DNA of 64,000 nt from Planctomycetota bacterium. GTDB lineage: Bacteria; Planctomycetota; UBA1135; GCA-002686595. Positions 57,101 to 64,000 of this stretch are shown here, piece after piece. The position numbers and the translations under genes are program-made. The DNA lies in assembly GCA_016714045.1 (NCBI GenBank), contig JADJNY010000013.1, positions 1 to 64,000 on the forward strand, read 5' to 3'. Under the pieces are notes generated by a model. The model was not told where the DNA came from. It saw only the letters and a program-made list of their open reading frames with translations, and made no database searches. Each line of letters begins with the position of its first letter. Position 1 is the stretch's first letter.

Positions 57101-58335
57101 GCGCGGCCTTCGTTGGTCTGTCCGTTGTCGTAGCCCTGTGCACCTACGATCACGTCGCTGAACCCGTCGCCGTTGACGTCGCCCGCGCACGCGACCGAGG
57201 TCCCGAAGGCCGCGTTGGCCTGATCGCTCTCGGCCGTCCAGACGGCGCTGGCCGCGAGCCCGCTCGCCGAACCCAGATAGACGAACCCGCGGCCTTCGTT
57301 CGAATGGCCGTTGTCGAAGAGAAACGCGCCGACGATCACGTCGCTGTAGCCGTCACCGTTCACGTCGCCAGCGGTCGCGGCAGAGCTGCCGAAGGCTGCG
57401 TCCGCTTGATCGCTCTCCGCCGTCCATGCCGCACTCGCGGACAGGCCGCTCATGGAGCCGTGATAAACGAATACGCGGCCTTCGTTGGTCTGTCCGTTGT
57501 CGTAGTCCGGTGCTCCAACGATCACGTCACCGTACCCATCGCCGTTGACATCGCCAGCGGTCGCGACACAGCCCCCGAAGCGCGCCACCGCCTGATTGCT
57601 CTCCGCCGTCCACGCAGGCCCCGTGAGCAACGGATCGACGAACAACGGGTAGGCCGCTCCCGCATCGTCCACGCGGATTCGCAGCCCCCACGGTCGCGGC
57701 TCCAGCCGCGCGTCGAGCTCGCGGCCCGCGGCATCGAACACGACGAGATCGCGATAGCGCGCGCGGACGACGTCCGACTCGTCCAGCAGTAGGGCGGAGC
57801 GCGCGCCGCTCTCGACCTGGAGCACGAGTTCGCTGCAGAAGTCGAGATCGATGCACAGCGGCCCCTCGCCATTCACCGACGTCGGAATCGTCCAGCCCTG
57901 CTCGAGACCCTCGGCACGGTTCTCGAGCCACTCCTGCAGCAGCCCGTGATCCAGCACGGTTCGGTGCGCTTCGACGGTGATCGAAGGAACTTCGAGCGCG
58001 TGCAGTGTTCCCTCTCGCCCAAACCCCGTCGTGCGCAGCGCGACCTTCCACGCCGCACCGAGGCCCGAGGCGTCGACGCACCGCGGAAACACCTCGAGGC
58101 CAGAGCTCGAGACGCGGCTGCGCAATTCGTGCGGGCGATTCGGCGCCGACCACACGCCGGGCTCGTCCGCGAGCTCGCGGAACGTGAACTCGCTGAGCAG
58201 GATCTCGGCGTTGATCTCCGAGTACCAACTGGAGGCTTGGATGTCGCCGTTGTTCTCGCCTGGAAAGCTCGACTGAGCCTCGACAGAAACACCCAGAGCA
58301 ACCAACAGTACGGGGACGGAAGCGAAGGCGCGCAT
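54167..58335 (-). CDS. Secreted 14-repeat FG-GAP protein with shared C-terminal domain (frameshifted)
   Basis: About 1,390 residues from ATG 58335 with signal peptide (MRAFASVPVLLVALGVSVEAQ). After an N-terminal beta domain come 14 integrin-alpha-like FG-GAP units of about 58 residues, each with the calcium loop GDVNGDGYGDVIVGAP. A Gly/Ser/Thr-rich linker domain (VSGLTPGTPYHWRVR) known from myxobacterial and planctomycete FG-GAP proteins leads to the shared C-terminal domain (CVGDG...PCPCANNG...YYQCFYRNAAAAFCPP). One lost base near 54865 separates two frames (VKPA then DVAFDGLN). The repeats should fold as a beta-propeller binding calcium. It is probably a surface adhesion-like protein. Confidence 0.82.
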
Positions 58336-59258
58336 GGTGCGAGCTCCGTGGGGGCCGAATCGACCAGATGACGGGATCGCTCGTGATCCGCGGAGGTCAC
58401 CGGCGGTGGCAGATCGTATTCTCGACCCGATCTTCCCGATAGCGACAAATCCGTCGGGCTTGGGGACTCCAAGCGCCCCCCCCAGGTTGCAGCTGCGCCC
58501 GGCGCTCCGCTTAGCCCACCCGAACTGTCGCGAAGGGACCGCTGGCGTGCCCCCGGCGGAGAAGGATCGCCCCTGGGCTCGGGGCCACAGTCGCTCGCGC
58601 TGGTCGGTCGGGGGGGACACGGCCCGTTCAGCGCAGAGGCTCTCCCCACCTGCACATCAAAGGGCACGGACTTGAGACGCGAGCGACCTTCGTTCGCTAC
58701 CAGCGCGAGTTCGGGCTCGCGCAGCGCTCCGGGGATATGACATGTGCAACCGGGCACATGGGTAACACTCATGACCGGGCACATGGGTGACACTTCTTCG
58801 GGGGTCCGAGGGGCGGAGCCCCCTGCCCGCGATTGGCCTAAGCATCGTCAGCCTGACGTGCCGGGCGGACGACGAGCTCGCAGGCGCGCGCTCCAGGGCG
58901 TGAGCGATCGGGAAGCCTGGGCCGAGGCCCACGTGAGCGAGCGCTGCTCGCGCGGGAGAAACGCACCGGTCGGTGCGTTCGCGAGGGTGAAGGAGGGCGT
59001 GCTGGCGCTCGAGGCCTGCGTGCCCTCGCTCGACGGTCGCGAGACGATCGAAGAGCGAATCCGCGGAGCGATCGGGTTCGCCGCGGAGCTCGGCGCTGGT
59101 TCGCCGCGACCTCGCCGCCGAGCTCGCAGATCGCCTCGCCGCGCGCGGAGCGAAGCGGCGGATCGACGCGGCGCGCACGAGTCGCTGAAATGCGAGCGGC
59201 CGCGGAGGGCACCGCGGCCGACGCGAACATCACGCACAGCCCCTACCGGGCCGCGTCA
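58336..59258. other. Long intergenic region with mobile-element-like debris
   Basis: No reading frame has convincing codon bias. The region holds a tandem repeat at 58749-58794 and a GC-rich hairpin (GGGGC-GGA-GCCCC) around 58812-58824. The repeat resembles sequences found beside IS481/IS3-type elements (recollection, not checked). It is also upstream of the FG-GAP gene start and downstream of the P-domain gene stop. Confidence 0.4.
58749..58794. repeat. Two direct copies of ACCGGGCACATGGGTRACACT
   Basis: Copies at 58749-58769 and 58774-58794 differ at one base and are spaced by 25 bp start to start. They may be the subterminal repeats of a lost insertion sequence. Confidence 0.5.
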
Positions 59259-61103
59259 TCACCAGGTGATCGTCATCCCGTTCGTCACGTTGTACGTCTC
59301 CGGCGGACAGAACAGCGCCGCGGAGTTCCGGTAGTACGTCTGGTAGTTGCGCACGACGCCGCTTCCCACCACGACCCCGCCGCGCTGCGAGAGCGTGATG
59401 GTCTCGACCGAATCGGGGAACGAGCTCGCGCCGCCGACATTGGATTTCGTGCGCAGACGCAGGAGCGTGCCGCCCGTGCACCGAACGCCGTCGCCGAACA
59501 CGGCATCGTCCGTCCCCGTGCCCTGGAGATAGATGCACGACACCGTGGCGGGCATGCCCGAGCCGAGCAGAACGACGTCGTCGGTCACGGTCGCACCGCT
59601 CGTCGCGAGATTCGCACCGTTCGCGTTGGCCGAGTTCGCGCAGCCGTTGCCGGCCGTACCGTCGTTGCTGCACGGGCACGGCGTCGTGTGGTCGGTCAGC
59701 ATCCCGTCGCCGAAGCAGAACGCCATCGGCGGCGAGCTGCAGTTGTAGCGGAGCCTGCCGTTCCACATCCGGGGTGTGAACGGCGTGCCCAACCAGGGCA
59801 CGTTGAGCGCCGCGCCGGCCGTGAGGGTGAGGTCGGAGTTCGAGAACACCGGCGGCGGGGGTACCGTGGCCGTGCCGGTGTAGCGTTGGATCCCGCCGAA
59901 AATCACGAGCGCGACGCCGTATGCGCCCGGAGGGAGGGAGACATCCGGGAAATCGACGAGGGACGGCTGATCGATCCCGGTCGCCCTGCCGACGCCCGAC
60001 GCGAGGAGCGTCCAAGCCGCCAAGTTGGTCTCGGAGCCCGCATAGGTCCCCGGCTTCACGTAGACGTCCATGGAGAAGGGGACGCCGATGGGGAGGCTCG
60101 TGTTCGTTTCGAGCTGCGCGAGGTCGATCCCCGACGGATGGACGACCTGGAGGTCGAAGAACACCTGCCCGCCGATGTCGCCACCATTGTCCGACGCGAA
60201 GATCGTCGTGAGTTCCAGGCCAGAGCAGACCATCGGGCCAGGACCGGTGTCGGTGAAGGTGCGCGACGCAGACCAGGGCCCCACGCCGCCCGAGTTCACG
60301 CCGCGAACCCGCCAGGTGTGCACGCCCGGCGTCGACGCGAAGAGGTAGCCGGTCGTCGCGGCCGGAAAGACAGCGGCGTCGACCTCGACCTCGTAGCTCG
60401 CCGCGCAGGTACTCGAGATCCAGGCCAACGCCACGTTCGGCCCGAACACGTTGAGACCATTGGCGGGTGACACGAGGTTCGGCGCGACGGTCGGAGGTAC
60501 CGAAATCACGGGCGTCCCGAAGCAGAGCTCCCAACTCGCGAGGGACCCGACATCCAGGTCCGCCCAGTCGTAGAGGGTGAGCGTCCACGTGCCCGTCGCC
60601 GCCGGAAGCGTGTCGATCCGCGTGTTGTCGATCCCCACCGTGCCCGAGATCCAGGTCCCGAAGCGCTGGACGTACGTGCCCGCCGGAAGAACCGCTGTGC
60701 AGGACGACGGCCACGAGAGCCCGCTCGTGCACACCGGGACGATCGTGTAGGTCCCGCCCGAGAAGTCGCAACTCCCCGGGGGACGGTGAAGCAGGTTGTG
60801 CATGCCGCCCAGAGGATCCGTCAGGACGATCTGGAGATTGCTGATGTTCGTGTGCGCCAGTCCGTGGAGCTTCACCTCCGTCACGACGCTCGCACCGGCA
60901 GGGATCGTCGACACGGTCATGGGGAAGACGCCCGGAGAAGGCGGGAGCGTCGTCGGACCCGTCCCACCGCCGCCGCCTGTGCCCGCGACCGGGAACGGTC
61001 CGCCCGCACCGCCGGGCTCACAGCCCAGCGTCTGACTGGATGCGGGCGCGGAGGTGATGGCCGCGACGCCGAGGAAGAGCAACGCGATCGAGAACCGGTT
61101 CAT
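59259..61103 (-). CDS. Secreted P-domain protein with shared C-terminal domain
   Basis: A 614-residue protein from ATG 61103 with a signal peptide (MNRFSIALLFLGVAAITSAPASS). The N-terminal part ends as a proprotein-convertase P/HomoB domain (FGTWISGTVGIDNTRIDTLP, TGTWTLTLYDWADLDVGSLASWELCFG). A fibronectin-III-like domain follows (WRVRGVNSGGVGPWSASRTF), then another beta domain and the shared C-terminal domain (CFGDGML, PCPCSNDG, GDGVRC, NYQTYYRN, CPPETYNVTNGMTITW). No protease domain is present, so the P domain may act as a binding module. It is likely exported and attached or secreted. Confidence 0.85.
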   Translation of the reverse strand: MNRFSIALLFLGVAAITSAPASSQTLGCEPGGAGGPFPVAGTGGGGGTGPTTLPPSPGVFPMTVSTIPAGASVVTEVKLHGLAHTNISNLQIVLTDPLGGMHNLLHRPPGSCDFSGGTYTIVPVCTSGLSWPSSCTAVLPAGTYVQRFGTWISGTVGIDNTRIDTLPAATGTWTLTLYDWADLDVGSLASWELCFGTPVISVPPTVAPNLVSPANGLNVFGPNVALAWISSTCAASYEVEVDAAVFPAATTGYLFASTPGVHTWRVRGVNSGGVGPWSASRTFTDTGPGPMVCSGLELTTIFASDNGGDIGGQVFFDLQVVHPSGIDLAQLETNTSLPIGVPFSMDVYVKPGTYAGSETNLAAWTLLASGVGRATGIDQPSLVDFPDVSLPPGAYGVALVIFGGIQRYTGTATVPPPPVFSNSDLTLTAGAALNVPWLGTPFTPRMWNGRLRYNCSSPPMAFCFGDGMLTDHTTPCPCSNDGTAGNGCANSANANGANLATSGATVTDDVVLLGSGMPATVSCIYLQGTGTDDAVFGDGVRCTGGTLLRLRTKSNVGGASSFPDSVETITLSQRGGVVVGSGVVRNYQTYYRNSAALFCPPETYNVTNGMTITW

Positions 61104-61813
61104 CGGGGAGTCGCTCTGGGGTCGAGCCCCGCGAGCGGGGCAAAGGCCACGGGACGGAAGGCGCGCGCCCATGGGCTGCGCGCTCGTCCTTCATTGTCTA
61201 CCAACCCGAGAAGGACGGCGCGCCGCCTCGCCGAGAATTCGCCACGGGAAGAGGCTCGTGGTGCTGTGCGTCCACGGTTCGGTCCATGGCCCGAGGTCGG
61301 ACCGGTCGAGCTTGGGATCACGTCGAGAGGGCGAGCCGCCGCCAGGACCCGCGGAGGGACTCTCTCGCACTAGTAGGGAAAGGACCGCGGTTCGCCACAC
61401 CCTTTGGGGTGCCGTGAGAGCTTCCACCGAACGGTGTGCTGAACGTCGAGTTCGCTGAGTTGGGCGCCGTGGACGAACGCACCAAGGGCCGTTCTCGGCG
61501 CAACGCGATCCTGTGCACGCTCGAGGAGCACGGCTTGGTCAGAAGAACCCGCGGCGGCAGGCCCGGGTCGCAGCCGGAACCGGAAGTTCAGGCGTGAACA
61601 CCACAGTCGGCTGTGCAACTCGCGCGTGCTCGAACGGGCGGCCAGGTTCCGTACCCACACGCGTCGGCCCCCACACGCCGGGACCTGGCAGCGCCGACTC
61701 CGACCGGGTCTCGGAGTAAATGAGGAAAGGACCGGCTCTGCGTGAGCTGCATTCTGTCTTGCCGCGTAGCGCGCTAGGCTCGGCGGAGCGCTGGCGATCG
61801 AGCGCTCTCCCCC
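61104..61813. other. Intergenic region, possibly with gene remnants
   Basis: No intact gene is supported. A plus-strand stretch near 61470-61600 (DERTKGRSRRN, LEEHGLVRR) has a slight coding look but is short and unsupported by family. It may be a decayed gene. The promoters of the P-domain gene and the M23 gene should lie at its ends and were not recognised. Confidence 0.35.
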
Positions 61814-62998
61814 ATGAAGTTCACCACTCTTGTCCTCGCGTCCTCGTTCGCCGTGTGTGCCTGCACCACGGCTCCCTCCTCGCTCACGCCGCCGACCGCC
61901 GGGCTGGAGGTGCGTTTCTGTCCAGGGACCGTGGCCCGCAGTTATCCGCTGGATTCGTTGCGCGACGTGCAGGGGCTCGTGCTGCAAAACGCGGTGGTCA
62001 TCAACCACGGCACCGCGGTGGAGTTGGAGAGCCTCGAGATCGCGCTGATGAGCGGCGACGAGGCGCTCGATAGCCGGCTGATCCGCGGCGACAGGCTCGC
62101 GGCCCTCGTGGCGAGTGGAGCCGCGCTCCAGGCCTCGGGCGCCCTCGAGCTCTTCAGCTGACAATTCTGCGGCGGTCGGCTGCTGAACGGCGCCAAGCTG
62201 ACGGACGATCTGACCTTGGAGACTGGCGAGGCGCTGCTGCTCATGCACCAGCCCTTCACGTGGACCGGCGAGCGCGACGCGCTGCGCGTCACCGCGCGCA
62301 GCCTGGGCGGCGCATCGGCTCGGACCGGCCACGGCTCCATCCCCATCGACGGAGCCAGCACAAGGACCCACTTCCGCTTCCCGTTGAAATCGGGAACCTG
62401 GCTCGTGGCGGTCGGAGCGAGCTTTCACACTCCCCACCGCTGGGCCGTGCCCGAAGAGTTCGCGTTGGACATCATCCAACTCGGCCCCAACCTCCGCACT
62501 CATCGCACCGATGGGGCAATCCACGCCGATTTCTTCGCCTACGGTGCCGAGGTGGTCGCCGCCGCCGATGGAACGGTGGTCGAGGTCATCACCGGTGGCA
62601 AGGAACATCCTCCGCTGCTGCGTCGAGCGGGCGAGAGCATGGACGACTACTACGGTCGCATCGGCGCCCAGCAGGCCGAGAACCTGAGGGGTGGAGAGAG
62701 CGGCGTGGTCGGCGACTGCGTGATCCTCGATCACGGCCACGGCGAGCATTCGACCTACGCCCACCTGAAGCCCGGGAGCATCACGGTGCGCACGGGACAT
62801 TTCCTGAAGGCTGGCGACACCCTGGGCCTGCTCGGCTCGTCTGGCAACTCGACCGAGGCCCACTTGCACTTCCAGGTCACGGACCGACCCGCGCCTCTCG
62901 ACTGCGCCGGCCTGGTGCCGACCTTCGTTGGTTTCGAAATCGCCAACTCCGACGGCCCGCGCCCCCTGCAATCGGGCGACCTGGTGATCGTGCCCTGA
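61814..62998 (+). CDS. M23-type peptidase lipoprotein interrupted by an in-frame TGA
   Basis: ATG 61814 starts a signal peptide with lipobox-like FAVCAC. After a beta domain, codon 116 (62159-62161) is TGA, but the same frame continues at once as QFCGGRLLNGAKLTDD and then a full M23 domain: IHADFFAYGAEVVAAADGTVVEV, VILDHGHGEHSTYAHLKPGSI and SGNSTEAHLHFQV with the HxH zinc ligands. The smooth continuation points to one changed base (nonsense change or sequencing error), not an indel. Selenocysteine is considered but no convincing SECIS was seen. A functional start downstream (ATG 62216) is possible. It would act on peptidoglycan or peptides outside the cytoplasm. Confidence 0.75.
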
Positions 62999-63000
62999 GC

Positions 63001-63380
63001 GGCCTCGCGAGCAGCGAAAGCCCAAGCCATCTGCGCTCATCGTCCGACCTGTCCCGGCAGCGAACTCGCTCCGCGCAGTTGCGAGCTCGAGCGTGGAGCA
63101 GCGATGGTCGGAGCACGCCGACGGGGCGATCCGCCGCGCCTGCCCGCGAGCGCTCGTGGAGAGTCGAGTGCAGCCGCTGGCGATTGTAGAAGGCTCCGCG
63201 GCGGAATGCGGTGGTTCCCGCCGCGCTCCGACGTGCGCTCCACCGCATTCTCTTCGACCCGCGCGGACTCCGCGATCCTCGCGCCGGCGCGCAGGTCGAT
63301 GGCGCGGCGCGGAACTCGACCGATGGGCTCGCGATCACGTTCCCTTTGTGAGCGCGCCCCCCCGCCGTCCGCGCGCTCGC
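63001..63380. other. Region between convergent genes, no supported gene
   Basis: Downstream of both the M23 gene and the WNG-type gene. No coding signal; no classic terminator recognised. Confidence 0.4.
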
Positions 63381-64000
63381 TCACCAAATCACGCGCACGC
63401 CATTCGTGACATTGAACGTCGCGCTCGTGCAATAGCTCGCCGCGTTGCGGTAGTACGTCTGGTACCAGCCGGTGAGCCCGCTCCCCAACGGCGTCGCTCC
63501 GCGCACCGAGATCGGCGCGTTGCCCGCTTCCGGATACCTCGCGAGACCGTTGACGTTCGTCTTCGTTCCGAGGCGGACGAGACCGCCGCCCACGCAACGC
63601 ACGCCGTCACCGAACACGGCGCCGCCCGCGATGAGCTGATCGCCTTTCAGGAAGATCGTCGACGGTGCGGAGAGCGGCATGCCCGTCGCGTGCAGCACGA
63701 GTTCGTCGCTCGGAGCGATGCGTCCTTGCGCGAAGAGCTCCGCGCCGGTCGGCCCGGCATGCCACGCGCAGCCGCGTCCCTGCGCCCCAAAGTTCCCGCA
63801 CGGGCAGGGCGTCGTCACGTCCGGATCGACGCCGTCGCCGGCACAGAAGGAACGGATTCGACAACCGGCGAGCACGCCCATCCAATGCGAGTCGACGCCG
63901 TCGAGCTCAGTGAAGCTCCCCCCGACGAAGAGCGCGGGGCCCTGTCCGCCGCCCTCGTCGAGGGAGGCGAGGGCGAACACCGTCGCATTGCTCGGAGCCG
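63381..64000 (-). CDS. 3' end of a WNG-type secreted protein with shared C-terminal domain (partial)
   Basis: The gene enters from the right edge. The visible part starts in a repeat of the WNGTSW propeller kind (VFALASLDEGGGQGPALFVGGSF) and ends with the shared domain (CAGDG...TPCPCGNFG...GDGVRC...WYQTYYRNAASYCTSATFNVTNGVRVIW). The last cysteine block reads YCTS in place of FCPP. The frame remains open through the window end; the signal peptide lies outside. Confidence 0.85.
   Translation of the reverse strand, partial: APSNATVFALASLDEGGGQGPALFVGGSFTELDGVDSHWMGVLAGCRIRSFCAGDGVDPDVTTPCPCGNFGAQGRGCAWHAGPTGAELFAQGRIAPSDELVLHATGMPLSAPSTIFLKGDQLIAGGAVFGDGVRCVGGGLVRLGTKTNVNGLARYPEAGNAPISVRGATPLGSGLTGWYQTYYRNAASYCTSATFNVTNGVRVIW

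Noticed and set aside
62159..62200. A SECIS element after the in-frame TGA of the M23 gene
   Set aside because: No stable small hairpin with a GG-containing loop at a suitable distance was found, and M23 peptidases are not known selenoproteins.
61370..63040. A 556-codon minus-strand frame
   Set aside because: It is antisense to the M23 peptidase gene, which has clear zinc-binding motifs; the minus frame has none.

Overview
The window is about 70% GC and reads like a chromosomal segment of a Gram-negative bacterium, most likely a member of the Planctomycetota. The taxon is inferred from content: many large secreted repeat proteins that share one cysteine-bearing C-terminal domain, a DUF1080 lipoprotein, choice-of-anchor and FG-GAP proteins, and genes for LPS core heptose synthesis and transfer. 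No rRNA, tRNA, CRISPR array or complete insertion sequence was seen. High GC makes long antisense frames common; genes were chosen by protein motifs, third-position GC and tight gene coupling.

Layout. 1-10.4 kb (minus strand): a broken TPR-like gene, a frameshifted FHA-GAF-sigma54 activator, a methylglutaconyl-CoA-hydratase-like enzyme, a MITE-like element, a MASE1 hybrid histidine kinase, and a coupled LPS-type cluster (WaaP-like kinase and two GT9 heptosyltransferase-like enzymes). 10.6-20.3 kb (plus): two tandem glutamate dehydrogenase genes (the second lacks key lysines) closed by a clear terminator, a glycosidase-like lipoprotein, a BNR-repeat protein coupled to a ubiquitin-like MoaD/ThiS protein, and a large WNGTSW-repeat secreted protein. 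20.3-27.6 kb (minus): a formate dehydrogenase operon running into rfaE1, two tiny coupled ORFs made by a 62-bp tandem repeat, rfaE2 and a TauE/SafE permease. The formate dehydrogenase alpha subunit is split into two genes placed on either side of fdhB, and its catalytic codon is UGA with a SECIS hairpin positioned as in E. coli fdhF. 27.8-37.7 kb (plus): formate-tetrahydrofolate ligase divergent from the dehydrogenase, an unknown protein, a stand-alone GroEL apical-domain-like protein, a PepSY-type membrane protein, secreted proteins, a lipoprotein methyltransferase coupled to an amino acid permease, and a DUF1080 lipoprotein.

38-64 kb (mixed strands): SRPBCC protein, secreted beta-helix-like protein, prolyl aminopeptidase, a coupled zinc peptidase and ATP-grasp ligase, an S41-like protein without the usual serine, a choice-of-anchor protein, a PadR regulator with a visible promoter/operator and its membrane partner, a second WNGTSW protein, an RsmB-type methyltransferase, an FMN alpha-hydroxy-acid oxidase, a 14-repeat FG-GAP protein, a P-domain protein, an M23 peptidase broken by an in-frame TGA, and the 3' end of a third WNG-type protein at the right edge.

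The main metabolic theme is one-carbon and nitrogen chemistry: selenium-dependent formate dehydrogenase, formate activation by Fhs, and a probable two-subunit glutamate dehydrogenase. The second theme is the envelope: LPS heptose genes and five proteins sharing a roughly 150-residue C-terminal domain that may be an undescribed sorting or anchoring module. Several genes carry one-base deletions, which may be sequencing errors; reading frames at those points should be treated with care.
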